Translations under genes and position numbers: made by a program
Shown here: positions 1 to 12,009 of the stretch, one piece after another
Numbering within the stretch: position 1 is the first letter of the stretch
Layout of the letters: the number at the start of each line of letters is the position of its first letter
Notes under the pieces: model-generated
Seen by the model: the letters and a program-made list of their open reading frames with translations, nothing else
Database searches by the model: none
What the model was told of the DNA's origin: nothing
Source: Mycoplasmataceae bacterium
Lineage (GTDB): Bacteria > Bacillota_I > Bacilli_A > Mycoplasmatales > Mycoplasmoidaceae
Direction: 5' to 3'
NCBI GenBank assembly: GCA_020024755.1
Contig: JAHHTH010000001.1
Coordinates: 248,001 to 312,000, forward strand
Length of the DNA: 64,000 nt

Positions 1-662
1 TCCATTAATTGTTTATTGGCTTGTTTGATTGTTTTAGGATTCCCGATCATAGTGATAGATTTATATTCTTTATTTTTGTATATTGTTTTAGTAAGATATA
101 CACCATCTAATAAAATACTATTGTCGAAATTAAAATTAATTGTTCTAAAACCAATTGTTCTTCCAAGTTTTTCTCCATACACAACCTTGCTACTCACTTC
201 AAAAGGATGTTCTAATAAACTATTAGCTTCATCAATATTTCCATTTTTCAAATATTGTTTTACTAGGGCAGTTGAAAATCTTTCATCGTGTTCTAGAATA
301 TCTAATTTTAGAATGTCTTTAAAATTATAAATAGATTGAACATCACATCCAAATTTGAAATCACTACCAACTACAACACTTTTTGTTTTTAATAAATATT
401 TCTTAACAAATGCCTCTGCTGTCATATTATTATTCATCACATCAAACACAAAAACATTTTTTATACCTAATGAATTAATGTAGTTAACTCTTTCATTAAT
501 ATCATTAATAGAATCGTTCTTATTTGGTAAATGATCAAATGTAAGTACTACAATATCATCATACTTGCTTAATAATTCATAATGTTTCTTATGAATTAAA
601 TCAAAGTATCCGATTGCAACATTTTTATTATCTAAACTATTTGCTTTTAACTTCTTTAACAT
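1..662 (-). CDS. ribF: Bifunctional riboflavin kinase / FAD synthetase, 3' end cut by window edge
   Basis: Converts riboflavin to FMN and then FAD in the cytosol. The first 220 residues are visible. The N-terminal FAD-synthetase (nucleotidyltransferase) domain shows AIGYFDLIHKKHYELL near residue 16, the GxFDxxHxGH-type nucleotide-binding motif, and VGSDFKFG near residue 117. The start of the riboflavin-kinase domain appears as GRTIGFRTINFN near residue 180, matching the family's GRxxGxPTxN flavin/ATP motif. The start is the ATG at 662, the first in-frame ATG; no strong Shine-Dalgarno precedes it. The gene diverges from the surface protein gene at 807. The C-terminus lies outside the window. 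Confidence 0.9.
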   Translation of the reverse strand, partial: MLKKLKANSLDNKNVAIGYFDLIHKKHYELLSKYDDIVVLTFDHLPNKNDSINDINERVNYINSLGIKNVFVFDVMNNNMTAEAFVKKYLLKTKSVVVGSDFKFGCDVQSIYNFKDILKLDILEHDERFSTALVKQYLKNGNIDEANSLLEHPFEVSSKVVYGEKLGRTIGFRTINFNFDNSILLDGVYLTKTIYKNKEYKSITMIGNPKTIKQANKQLM

Positions 663-806
663 AATGTTATATTTTAACTTAATTTTGAAATTATAAAGAA
701 AGATATATTTTCTCAAACCATAAAATATACAATATTTTAGACATTAGTTTATTTTAATATGAGAAGATTTATGAAAAGTTATAATTAATATGTTTTGGTA
801 AAGAAG

Positions 807-3800
807 ATGAGAAGGGTTAAAAGAACTCATTTAGAAACTAGATCATTAATTAAAATTCTAACAATATCATGTTGTGGAATTTTTCTTTTTGGCTCTTCAG
901 AGGCTGCTTACGGTTATACACTAACTTCATCTAATATTAATCCAAGATACCCAATACAAAATAGAGGCGAATTTAATGAAGAGTTAAAATGTTTTGATCT
1001 TAGTAGTCCATATGGAACCGATGAATTTCATGAATATATACATAAAGACTTAACTGGTTTAACAAAATTTAGTACAAGAAATGAGGATGCAATATATTAT
1101 CTAACCCCTCAAAATGATATTAGAGATTGAACAAGAATGGGAATGACACTAATAAATTATAGTGGTGATGATTTAAAAGCAGGTTTTGGAATGACTTATG
1201 GACCTGGTTCGGGGTTGTTCTATCATGAACCTACTCAAATGACTATTGGTACAAGAGTAGACTTTCCTGAAAGTAACAATATAGGCATCTGTCTTATGAA
1301 CAAAAAGAATGGTGAGAGTTTTTGTGAGTACACTTATAACAATTTTACTCCTATTAAAAATTTAACTTCTAATATGGTAGATCCATCAGCCTACTCAACT
1401 GAAGCAGATCAAACATATTGAATTGAAAACACACTTTCAAATGTAGCACCTAAGCCTTTTGATGATGGTTCATTCATTCTTTCTATTTCTAAAGATATCA
1501 ATGGAGCAAATAGTTACAATGATGGTTATATCTACATTCAAATGAAACCTGATAGACATTTTGATATGATACAAATGAATTCAATCAAGAATTATGATGA
1601 TGACCAAACAATTAAATTATTAGCTCATCCTTATCAAATTGGTAGTGATAAATTTATACTTGAAATTGATTTTAATAAAGTAAAACATAGTCTAGAATTA
1701 TCAATCTATAGTTTAGACATTGAAAAGTCATTTCTAAACCAAGAATTATATAAAGAAATATTTGTTGATCCTACCTACTTTCAATTTAATGATCCTGAAG
1801 TTATTACAATACCAAATTGGGTGCACTTAAAAGACATATCGTCTAGCAGTAGTGCAACAAAAGAATTTATTGCTACTTTTATGACAAATCATAATGGGGA
1901 ATATAGACTATATAGTTTTAGTTTTAATCAAGATTTTGATTCTAGTAAAGTTCAACCATTAGGATATTCATTATTGGGGCCTGCTGAATTAGATGTAAAT
2001 GGTAATACTGAATTTGACATTAATCCAATAGTATCTAGATTAGAAGGAAATAACATCTACTTCTATTCTAAAAACACAATTGCTAACAATGGACAAGTAT
2101 TAGATTGTGTAGCAGGTAAAATCAATTTAAACACATATCTAGATAAATGAATAAAATCAGATACTAATTGATTATCTCAACAATGACACGGATATAATGC
2201 AAAAGATGATTTTATGAATTTCTATACATGTATTAATCCATATGTTAAAGATAATGGACCACTTACTAATTCTCCAGGTTTCATACCTTTGCCTTCGTAC
2301 GATTGTAGAAGGATATATTTATTTGAAAATAGAACAGCAAATTGTTGAGTAATAGATACAGAACTTGATTATAAATATGGAATGCTAATTAGAAACGATG
2401 GTACTCCTATAGTTAAACCTCCAGAAGTTGCAAATACAAAATGAAAAAATATAGGTTCATTAAATGTTAATAATGTTAATAAAAACTTTGCTTCTTTAAC
2501 AGCTAAACAAGCTGAGAATAAAGATTGAAAAGAATCATTATATTTTCAATTAAAATTTCTTTATATTAATTTACCGCCAGAAGTATCAATCAATAACTTA
2601 ACATATAAGGTTATAAATACTAGACCAAGTGATGGTGAAATTGATATACAAGTTGATATCAACAAAGTATACTTTAATGGTAAATTAACTGAAGGTAGTA
2701 AAACATGTGGTGGTATAGTAACAATAACTGGTTTACAAAAGGTATTTGCAACACCAAATGAATATACAATTATATTAAAAAATTCTATAGAAATTAAGAA
2801 GGAAAATATTGGTCTAATTGAAGATGAAATTATTAATGAATTAAAAGCTAAATACTATGTGCCAAATAATGCAATATTTATGTTAGATGATAGCATTAAT
2901 CCTAATCCATTATTTAATGATAAAAGAAAGATATATTATCACTTTATAATTAGGAATTATTATGATGCCTCTGGAAATGTAAATAATGGTTCAATTAATA
3001 TGAAAGTTACATGCATTTCTACACACAAAACTTCATGATGAAATACTAAAGCAAAAGAACCAATTTCTATTGATGTAAAAAGCATAAGTGAATTATCTGT
3101 ATTATCTACTCAAACTTGTAATGATTATGATCCAATTATTATTAAGGAATTCTTATTCAAAAATATTCAAAATTATTATATTGATTTGCCACAAGAATTA
3201 ACTATAAAAGATGTGGATTTACTTTTAAATAAAACATCATCTAGTCCCATTAATGGTATTCTTAATTTAAACTTAGATTTGAAGAAGATTTATTTAGATA
3301 ATAATATAGTAAATGGATCTTGTATATTTAATGTTACATTAACGAACTTAAAACCACAACTACCTAGTAATCTTAAGGATGTAGAATTAGTTATTGGAGA
3401 TAACAAACCTTTTCCAACAAAAAATACTACTGAATTTGAATTGCTATACAAACAAATTCACAATGATCTATTGTCAGACCCAAATTTAGTATTACCTCCA
3501 GATACTAAATTAAATTTATTGCTGAAATCTCAAATAAAAGAAGGCGGAGTTTATATAGCTTCTGTCAATCAATATTATGATAAAGATGGGTGATTTACAA
3601 AAGAATATAAACCATTCTATGTAACAGCTTCTGGATTTATGTTTGATAACGATCAACCATCTAAAGAAGATGCTACTAATATTAGATACTTTAAGAAAAT
3701 AGACTTAAGTATTTTCAACTGAATTTACACAACAGGTTTAGTAGTTACAATTGCTTTAGTTATTTTGATTCCTATTATTACCACAATAGTAGTTGTATAT

Positions 3801-3824
3801 GGCAAAAAGAGAAATAAATATTAA
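807..3824 (+). CDS. Large surface membrane protein, first of a tandem paralogous pair (about 1,005 aa)
   Basis: The reading frame runs through many TGA (Trp) codons to TAA at 3822. An N-terminal hydrophobic segment (residues 14-35, ILTISCCGIFLFGSS) acts as signal or anchor. A large extracellular part follows. The last 40 residues hold a membrane helix (GLVVTIALVILIPIITTIVV) and a basic tail GKKRNKY. Two modules of about 150 residues in the C-terminal half (IFATP/GLQKVF and TNLKPQLPSNLKDV regions) resemble the repeat modules of the giant proteins at 47310-64000 and may belong to the mycoplasma lipoprotein-associated domain type (Pfam Lipoprotein_17). The next gene is a close full-length paralogue. 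Start is ambiguous: ATG at 807 is preferred over TTG at 795. The precise role is unknown; adhesion or antigenic variation is a guess. Confidence 0.8.
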
Positions 3825-3946
3825 TGTATTATAAATACCTCACTTAATAATCTTACTGATTTTAAATATCTAGAAAGTAATATATTAATATTTAATATAT
3901 TGTCCCTATCATGAAATATAATATGTATGTTTATTAAGTGGTTAAG

Positions 3947-6900
3947 ATGTCTCATAAGAGTAAACATAGAAAACATAAGTTTTGAATTAAAACTTCTGCA
4001 ATTATAGGTTGCAGTATTTTTATTCTAGGCTCTTCTACAGTATTATTTGGAAATAATATTAGCTCAATAGAAGCAGTTAAAAGATATTATCCAAAAGATC
4101 CAACTACTTTCGATGAAACAGATAAGAATTGAAAATTAACTAGAGAATATGGTGAAGACCCAAGATTAAAGTATGACCATAAGAATTTAACAGGAATTGC
4201 TAAATTATCTACAGTTAACCCAAAGAATATTGCCTATATATGTCCAGAATATGATTTAGAAGATCCATCTCGTATGGAGCTTCGAGTGATTAATTATAGT
4301 GGGCAAACTCAAGATTTCTTTTTTGGAATGGTATTTTATTCCACATCAGGTTTATTATATGATCAATACAATAATCTAATTGTGGGGTCAAGAATTGATT
4401 ATAAAGACAATTATGGTGAGACTATATCCGTTTGTGCTATGAATACAAAACCTGAACAAGCTGATATTCATTTTAGTGATGGAATATATCATAGCAATTG
4501 CGATGGTATCATTGATAATTCTGTAGATAAAAGCCAATATACAACACAACAAGCAAGACGTGAATATGTCTCAGATTTATTGAATAATGCTACACCAAAA
4601 CAATTTAATGATGGTACATTTATGTTATCGATTGCTAAAGATATTGAAATCAGAGACAGTATCAATAATGGTTATGTATATTTTGAATTACTTCCTGATA
4701 GAGAATATAAGATTCGTTGGATCTATTCAAACAAGAATGATAATGATGCACAATTAGTTAAATTGCTATATCAACCATATCAAGTTGGCAATAATAAATT
4801 TGTTTTAGAAATAGATTTTAATAAAGTTAACAAGAGTTTGCAATTGTTTATATATAGTTTAGATACTGAAAAGAACTATTTGAATTTACAATTATCCAAG
4901 GAAATATTTGTAGATTCTTCTTACTTTAATTTTAATGATCCAGAGATAATTACAGTTCCACCTTGAATGTACCTAAAAGATATTTCTAGTGCACCTTCTA
5001 CTACAAATGAATATATGGCAACATTTATGTTAAATCATAATGGAGAATATAGACTATATAGCTTCAGTTTTAATCAAGACTTTGATACTAACAAAGTGAA
5101 ATCATTAGGATATTCTACATTAGGACCTAGTGAATTAGATGTAGATGGAAATACTGAATTTGATATTAATCCTATTGTGTCGAGACTAGAAGGAAATAAC
5201 ATGTACTTTTATTCTAAGAATACCTTAGCTAATAATGGACAAGTATTAGATTGTGTTGTAGGTAAATTAGATATGAATACTTATTCAAAAAATTGACCTA
5301 TTAATGATAAAAACTGATTGTCTCAACAATGGCATGGGTATAATGCTAAAGATGACTTTTTTAGCATGTACACTTGTATCAATCCTTATGTACAAGATAA
5401 TGGTCCATTAACTAATTCACCTGGATATGTACCATTACCATCTTATGATGGCAATAGAATCTATTTATTTGAAAATAGAACTAGAAGATGTTGAGTAATT
5501 GACACTGAACTTGATTATAAGTATGGAATGTTAATTAAACCAGATGGTACTCCTGTAGTAAAACCACCCGAAGTTTCTAATACAAAATGAAAGAATATTA
5601 CAACACTAAATATCAATAATGTAAATAAAAGTTTTGCTAATCTAACTGTAGATGAAGCAAAGAAAAAGGATTGAAAGCAATCACTATATTCACAATTAAA
5701 ATTTCTTTACATAAACCTTCCACCAGATGTATCGATTGATAACTTAACTTATAAGATAACAAGTTCAAGACCAATTGATGGAGAAATTGATATACAAGTT
5801 GATATTAATAAAATATACTTCAACGGCAAATTAACAGAAGGAAGTAAAACATGTGGCGGCATAGTAACAATAACAGGCTTACAAAAAGTGTTTGCAACAC
5901 CAGATCAATATACAATTACTTTAAAAAATTCTATAGAAATTAAAAAGGAAAATATTGGTCTTATTGAGAATGAAATTATAAGTGATTTAAAATCAAAATT
6001 TATAGTACCATCTAATGCTATTTTTCAATTAGATTCTTCATATAATCCTAATCCATTATTTAATGATAAAAGAAACATATACTTTCATTTCAAAATAACT
6101 AATTATTACGATACAAATGGTATTGTAAATAATGGAACTAAATCAATGTATGTTACTTGTATTTCTACTCACCCAAGTTCATGATGAAATACTATAGCAA
6201 AGCAACCCATAACCTTAGATGTAAATAAAGTAACTGAATTGAATGATTACACAACTCAAACTTGTAATGATTATAATTCAGAAATTATTAAACAATATTT
6301 ATTTACAAATATTAATAATTACTTTATAGATTTACCAAATAATTTAACCATAGAAAACACAATGATAGAGCTTGTTAAAAATAACTCTAATCCAATTGAT
6401 GGAATATTAAATTTAAACTTCACAATTAATAGAATATATGTTGATAATTATGTTGTCGATGGAGAATGTACTTTAAATGTAACATTAACTGGATTAAAAC
6501 CACAACTTCCTAGTAACTTAAAGGATATTGAAATTAATATAGGTGACAACAAACCGTTTCCTTCAAAAACATCGCAAGAATTTAAAAACTTAACAAAGTA
6601 TATTCATGATGATTTAATAAGTAATCCAAAATATGTTTTGCCTACAGATACTAAAGTAAATCTACTACTAAAATCTCAAATAAAAGATGGTGCTGTTTTC
6701 ATTGCTAGTGTTGATCAGTATTATGATCAAAATGGTTGATATGTAAAAGAATATAAACCATTTTATGTTACAACTACAGGATTTGAAATTGATAATAATT
6801 TACCTTCAAAAGATGATGCAACAAATATTAGATATTTTAGAAAGATTGATTTAAGCATTTTTAATTGAGTTTATAGTGTAGGCTTTTGAGTTACTATAGC

Positions 6901-6970
6901 AATTGTTATATTAATTCCTATAACTATTACTTCTGTAGTAATTTATGGTAAAAAAAGAAATAAATATTAG
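3947..6970 (+). CDS. Large surface membrane protein, second of the tandem pair (about 1,007 aa)
   Basis: Full-length paralogue of the preceding gene; long blocks are nearly identical, for example YRLYSFSFNQDFD, NPIVSRLEGNN and YKPFYVT. N-terminus MSHKSKHRKHKFW is followed by a hydrophobic segment (SAIIGCSIFILGSS). The C-terminus has a membrane helix and the same GKKRNKY tail. The start ATG at 3947 follows GGTTAAG, a weak ribosome site, in the same context as its sister. The 122-base gap between the two genes carries a TATAAT-like box near 3917-3924, so it may have its own promoter. The variable stretches lie mainly in the N-terminal third. This fits a duplicated, diversifying surface antigen or adhesin; function is not known. 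Confidence 0.8.
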
Positions 6971-7023
6971 CGTAGAATATATGACTTAATTTATAATTAA
7001 ATTAATAGATAAAAGGGGTACAT

Positions 7024-7239
7024 ATGTCTTTAAAAGAAAAAAGAATGATGAAAAAACTTCAAAAGCAAGAAAAGAAGTTTGGACGTATTAATCGTATGAC
7101 TGATATGGTAAGTACTTACAATAGTAGAATTGATGACATGATGATCAAACAAAAAGAATATGATATCGCTCATCATAAACAAGAACAAGAGTTACAAAGA
7201 AAAATGGCTGAATTAGAAGCTCAAAAAAGAAATAGATAA
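7024..7239 (+). CDS. Small charged coiled-coil protein (71 aa)
   Basis: A 71-residue, almost wholly hydrophilic protein rich in Lys, Glu, Gln and Met. Residues 1-20 and 40-71 have heptad-like spacing typical of a helical coiled coil. No membrane segment or known motif is seen. A good ribosome site (AAAAGGGG, 8 bases before ATG) and an intrinsic terminator directly downstream support a real gene. It follows the second surface paralogue by 53 bases. Function unknown; an RNA- or cytoskeleton-associated small protein is possible. Confidence 0.75.
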   Translation: MSLKEKRMMKKLQKQEKKFGRINRMTDMVSTYNSRIDDMMIKQKEYDIAHHKQEQELQRKMAELEAQKRNR

Positions 7240-7252
7240 TTAATTACAATTT

Positions 7253-7283
7253 AAAAAACTAGCATTAAGGTTGCTAGTTTTTT
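7253..7283 (+). terminator. Intrinsic terminator after the small coiled-coil gene
   Basis: Perfect 8-bp stem AACTAGCA / TGCTAGTT with a 7-base loop, preceded by an A-run and followed by a T-run. It ends the transcription unit that includes 7024-7239. Confidence 0.8.
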
Positions 7284-7361
7284 AATATCATCTCGAAATA
7301 ATTATTAGATTATGGCCTAATAAGATTCAAAATATATTTATATTTTGTTAAAATTATTAGT

Positions 7362-8609
7362 ATGAGAATAAAACAAAATGGTTGAGTTTTAGGGTGTTAT
7401 ATTATCACTGGTGTGGTTGCTACAGCTGCAGTAGGTATTGGTATTGCCAGTATAGTAATGTCTACTAATAATTTTAGTCATAAAACTTTATCTCAAAAAC
7501 AGGTAAGTAAAAATTTTTCTGAAAAAGGCATTTGACATAACAAGAAATCAATAACAGCAAGCGATTTATCATCATATAAATATATTGATAATAATAGTTT
7601 TGATATACCAAATGTTACTATTGAAAGTGTAGAACTTCCATATAGTCTTAGATTATCAGATAGATCTACTGCCATTACTTGAAGTAGTGTTCAAAACATT
7701 AAAGTGCAAGCAAAACAAGAACAAGATGGTCGAGAAAATGGATGAGTAATTGATAACAATGTACTATATAATGTAAGACTATCTTTATTTGGAACATATA
7801 ATTATATTTATGCATCAACTATTGCTAATAGATTGCTTAAAGTAGATAACATCAAATTAGGTGAATTTGATGAAAATAATCTTCCACTTTGAAGTAGTAA
7901 TTATACATTAAATATTTCAAATAATTTTTATAATCCAGATTTATTTAAAAACATTGGAACTATTAGTATATCTGACTATAATGCTGATGCTTCTAATAAA
8001 ATGAATGTTACTATTTCTAATATCTATAGTAATGCTTTTAAAAATTGTGACAAGATAAACTCGCTAGAATTACATAACTCAAATTCTTTACTAGATTCTA
8101 CTTATATTGGGCCATATGCATTTTATAATTCTTCAATTTCTAATGTTACTATAACTTCAAATAATCTTAATGTATCTGTGCAAAAATACGCTTTTGGTAA
8201 TTGCAATAAATTAAGTAATATATATGTTGAAGGTTATACAGTTGATATTTTGAATAATGCTTTTGCTTCAGATTCAACAACTTCGTTAGATTCAAGAAAA
8301 ATAATAGTATATTCTAAGAATGAAAATTCAAGTGATTCAAATGCAATTGAGAACCAAATTTATAATAATGCATTCAGTGGTAATTATAAATCTCTTCTAT
8401 TATATTTAATTTATGCAAATCCATACGTTACAAACTTTCAAAGTAAGGCTTTTAGTGGTATTCAAGTAAATCCTACTACCGAATTAAAAATAAATACTAA
8501 TTTAAAATACGATTTCTTAGTACAAAAAGGTTTAGATGCTAACTTATATAATGCTAATAACATAAAGCCATTAGGGGGCATTGAACCTACAGGAGCAAAA
8601 AATGGATAA
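7362..8609 (+). CDS. BspA-like leucine-rich repeat surface protein (415 aa)
   Basis: Starts MRIKQNGWVLGCYIITG with one strong hydrophobic segment (residues 10-35), which is a signal peptide or N-anchor. From about residue 200 onward it has imperfect repeats of the type I-Y-S-N-A-F-K-N-C, I-G-P-Y-A-F-Y-N-S, Q-K-Y-A-F-G-N-C and I-Y-N-N-A-F-S-G. This is the A-F-x-[NG]-C signature of BspA-type (LRR_5) repeats found in surface proteins of many bacteria. The frame crosses several TGA codons. No Shine-Dalgarno is visible before ATG 7362. The stop overlaps the start of the next gene by 8 bases, so the two are co-expressed. Likely surface-exposed binding protein; ligand unknown. Confidence 0.75.
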
Positions 8610-9576
8610 TGATATTTTTTTAAATAGTAAAGCGTATAAAACTATCAGTGCTTCAGTAAATTGATCTAGAGCTATTTTATCTTTATCAATAATTTGAATA
8701 TTTTGTTTAATTTATGAATTAATATTCACATTAACTAATTTTTTAAGTTTTGGACTATTTATGTTCTTCCCACTTTTTTTCTTTTCACCTAGCTATTGAG
8801 AGTTATTACTTGAATATTCACCTAGCATTGAAATGTTGTATTTAAGTGAAGCGATACTTTGTATTGCTATAATATCTAAAATATTAAGTTTTATATTTGC
8901 ATTGACAACATTAATTAAATTAAATAGCAAGGATTTACTAATTAAAGAGTTAAATGATTGCAAAACAGTTATATTCATATTAATGTTATTTTTCCCTTTT
9001 GTATTAAGTATAGTGTGATTAGTAAAAGTGAAAAATATAGATCTAGATAAAGAAAAAGAATCTATTTCTATCGACAATCAAATTAAAACTACTTCAGCAA
9101 AACATGTAGTAAATGACAAAATTAAATACTGTAAAAAATGAATTATCACTAATTCAATTTATTATGGATCTGCTATTGCAATAGTTATAATATTAATTTC
9201 TACATGAAACTTATCAGCAGTTGTAGGACTTGATATCATCCTTTTTGACATATTATATGTATCTATTGGTGTATTCTTTATAATATATATTGTTAATCTT
9301 GTGAAAGATATAAAAACTGATTACCATATTCCTTCTCTTGATAATAAAAAGAAAGGTTTAGCTTGACTAACTTTCTTCTTTAGAATAACTGGATATTGCA
9401 TTTTATTAAAGAAATTAAAAAAGGCTGCAGCAAAAGATCCAGACTATAAAATTGAAAATAATTCTACAAGTGTAAAAATTGTTACAGAATGAGATGATGA
9501 AAATGGCTATCATTGAGGTATGGATAGTGATAAACAATATTATTATTTTTCAGATAACCAATGAATTAAATTTTAA
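8602..9576 (+). CDS. Multi-pass membrane protein, unknown function (324 aa)
   Basis: At least four hydrophobic segments are seen: around residues 25-70, 77-100, 110-135 and, after a loop, 175-235. The tail is soluble and basic and ends with an aromatic, Asp-rich stretch (EWDDENGYHWGMD, then QYYYFSDNQWIKF). This YYF...W pattern recalls the aromatic C-terminal tags of some DUF2510-like proteins, but I do not assign a family. It overlaps the LRR gene by ATGGATAA, suggesting translational coupling and a shared job at the membrane. Its stop abuts the stop of the convergent gene with no gap. Confidence 0.7.
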
Positions 9577-10041
9577 TTATTTTATATCCATAAATTTACC
9601 AATGTAATTTTCTAAGTTAGATTCATTACACACATAAACATGATTCTTAACATTCTTAGGATTGAATGTCACATTTGAAATACTATAAATAATTAAATAT
9701 GAGTTAGATTCAGGTAAGTCTTTTTTAAGATCAGACAAAATATCTTTGAACATGTATCTTTTTGTTACATTATTATCTAATCTTGTATTAATACACTTCT
9801 TTTCATCATCTCAAACCATAGAAGTATTTTTCTTACTATAAAAAATAAAGTAAAATATTTCATTCTTTTCATTTTTACAAACAAAGTCAGCTTTTCAAAC
9901 ATAGCATCTATCATCGATACTACCAACTTCAATACCTAACTTTGTTTTGGTAATTTCTATTCCTTCTTTAGTCTTATTAGTATTTTCATAAACTTCTAGA
10001 AAATTTTCTATTAAGTATTCTTTTAATTCGAGTTTTGTCAT
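9577..10041 (-). CDS. Hypothetical soluble protein (154 aa)
   Basis: An open frame with Trp encoded by TGA at two places, starting MTKLELKEYLIENFLEVY and ending NYIGKFMDIK. Mixed alpha/beta character, no membrane segment, no recognised motif. A central run of alternating aromatic and hydrophobic residues (KNEIFYFIFYSKKN) looks like a beta strand core. Its stop codon directly adjoins the stop of the convergent multi-pass gene. No clear ribosome site before ATG. Codon and amino-acid use match the neighbours. Function unknown. Confidence 0.65.
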
Positions 10042-10255
10042 ATACTTAAATTATATATAATTATTATTTTGATATGTTTATTTTTCACTGTATAACTAAT
10101 CTTCAATTTTATACATATAATTTGATTATATCATAGAAATAAGCTCTATTTTTCATCTAAATTTTATATTAAAAAATCGCCTTAAATATATTCAAATTTT
10201 CAAAAAAATATATGATAATGAAAATGTAAAAACAATAAATGATAAGGAGAAATAT

Positions 10256-11353
10256 ATGGAATCTATCAAATTACCTAAAACAATGAAAGCTTTAGTCTTT
10301 GTTGCTCCAGGTAAAATTGAAATCGTGGATAAACCAATCCCAGAAGTAGGTCCTAACGATGCTTTAATTAAAGTAACTACGACAACAATCTGTGGAACTG
10401 ATGTTCACATCTTAAAAGGTGAATATCCAGTTAAGAAGGGTTTAACAATTGGACACGAAGCTGTAGGAACACTAGCAGCTTTTGGTAGTGAAGTAAAAGG
10501 GTTTAAATTGGGAGAAAGAGTATTATCTGGTGCTATTACTCCAAGTGGACACTCTGCTGCATGTCAATGTGGTCAATCATCTCAAGATGGTGTTGGAACT
10601 CGTTTTGGTTACAAACCAACTGCTGGATGAAAATTTGGTAACATTGCAGATGGATGTCAAGCTGAATATGTATTAGTTAATGATGCAATGTATAACTTAA
10701 CTAAAATTCCAGAAAAATTAACTGATGAACAAGTTTTAATGTGTCCAGATATTATGTCAACAGGTTTAGTTGGATCTGAACATGCAAATATTAAATTAGG
10801 TGACTTTGTTACAATTATTGCACAAGGTCCTATTGGATTATGTGCAACAACAGGTGCTAGATTATTAGGTGCTTCAAAAATTATTGCAGTAGATGGTAAT
10901 GACTCTCGTCTTGCTATTGCAAAAAAATTAGGTGCAACACACACTATTAACTTCACAAAAGAAAATGTAACTGAAAAGGTTAAAGAAATTACTGATGGAA
11001 GAATGTGTGACTCTGTAGTTGAATGTTTAGGATTACAAAAAACATTTGAACAAGGTATGCACTTATTAAGACCAGGTGGTACATTCTCTTCATTAGGTGT
11101 TTACCATGAAGATCTAAAAGTTCCACTAGACACAATTGCGGCTGGATTAAATGATAGTCAAATCAACTTTAGTTTATGTCCAGGTGGTAATGAAAGAATG
11201 CGTAGATTAATGGAACTTATCGATAATGGTTGTGTTGATTTAACTGCATTAGTAACTCACACAATGCCATTTGATCAAATTGTAGAAGCATATGATCTAT
11301 TTGCAAACCAAAGAGATGGTGTATTAAAAATAGCTATCAAAATGCCTAAATAA
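10256..11353 (+). CDS. adh: Zinc-dependent secondary alcohol dehydrogenase (365 aa)
   Basis: Medium-chain dehydrogenase/reductase that oxidises secondary alcohols, or reduces ketones, with NAD(P). Catalytic zinc ligands are visible: Cys in TTICGTDVH (near residue 47), the GHEAVG pair (near residue 69) and Asp in CPDIMSTG (near residue 163). The Rossmann glycine motif is weak (AQGPIGLCA). Segments AGWKFGN and LCPGGNERMRRLM closely match the clostridial/Thermoanaerobacter isopropanol dehydrogenase type, which has no structural zinc lobe; here too that four-Cys lobe is absent. Strong ribosome site AAGGAGAAATAT before ATG 10256. Monocistronic, with its own terminator. Probable role is redox balancing or alcohol metabolism in the cytosol. 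Confidence 0.9.
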
Positions 11354-11375
11354 TTATTAGGAATCTTATATATCT

Positions 11376-11407
11376 AAAAAACCTTGGGTTAGTACCAAGG
11401 TTTTTTA
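11376..11407 (+). terminator. Intrinsic terminator of adh
   Basis: Stem AACCTTGG / CCAAGGTT with a 7-base loop and T6 tail, 22 bases after the adh stop. Confidence 0.85.
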
Positions 11408-11435
11408 GTAATAGTAGAAGGTATTATTTAAAGCA

Positions 11436-11798
11436 CTATCAATACTCTAAAATATACTCAAATTTAGTATTACATAACATAACTTTTTTCTTATAAATAA
11501 TAGCTAAAACAAATAAAAGAACTAAAACAGCAGATAACACAACTGCTAAAATAGGAATTCATCATAATTTATTAGTATTAGCAATAGATATCTCAGAATC
11601 ATTATTACTTTCACTAGAAGAATTATTACTTCTAGGTTCTTGATTATTCATTAAACTACTTTTGCTATAATCATTTGCTTGTTTATTAAAAGATGAATAG
11701 TTTGCTTCTGTTAAATTATTAGAAGTAAATATAGCTATTGGTGTTAGCGATAATGCTAATGTAGAAGAGATTAATAAAAATTTCTTTTTAAACTTCAT
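11436..11798 (-). CDS. Small type I membrane protein, Ser/Asn-rich (120 aa)
   Basis: N-terminal signal-like segment (MKFKKKFLLISSTLALSLTP), then about 55 residues rich in Ser, Asn and Glu. A C-terminal membrane helix follows (IPILAVVLSAVLVLLFVLAIIY) with a basic stop-transfer KKK and a 15-residue tail ending in a TGA Trp. There is no Cys lipobox. Ribosome site AGGAG sits 6 bases before ATG. The same plan, short signal, low-complexity linker, membrane helix, basic tail, is found in the gene at 42816-43190. Unknown function; a short surface stalk or a regulator of a membrane complex is possible. Confidence 0.7.
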
Positions 11799-11936
11799 AA
11801 TACTCCTAGTTTTATAAGAACATATTAACTAGTTATTTACTAGTACCAATTATTATATACTTTATTCAAATAATAGTTTGATTAATTAACAAGGGTGTAT
11901 CAAATCACTCTTGAATAAAGCAATCAAAGTATCTAA

Positions 11937-11974
11937 TAAAAAACCTCTTATAGTTTGTATAAGAAGTTTTTAAT
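11937..11974 (-). terminator. Intrinsic terminator downstream of the 122-aa gene
   Basis: On the minus strand AAACTTCTTATA pairs with TATAAGAGGTTT (one U-G wobble) around a CAAAC loop, followed by a T-run. It lies just after the stop at 12010. Confidence 0.7.
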
Positions 11975-12009
11975 AATATTGTGTTGTAATCAAGTAATTT
12001 GACTTATAA

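Noticed and set aside
10657..10956. Minus-strand frame inside adh
   Set aside because: Opposite strand encodes conserved alcohol dehydrogenase sequence.
11880..11935. Possible tRNA or small RNA in the gap before the minus-strand terminator
   Set aside because: No cloverleaf arms or T-loop motif could be found.
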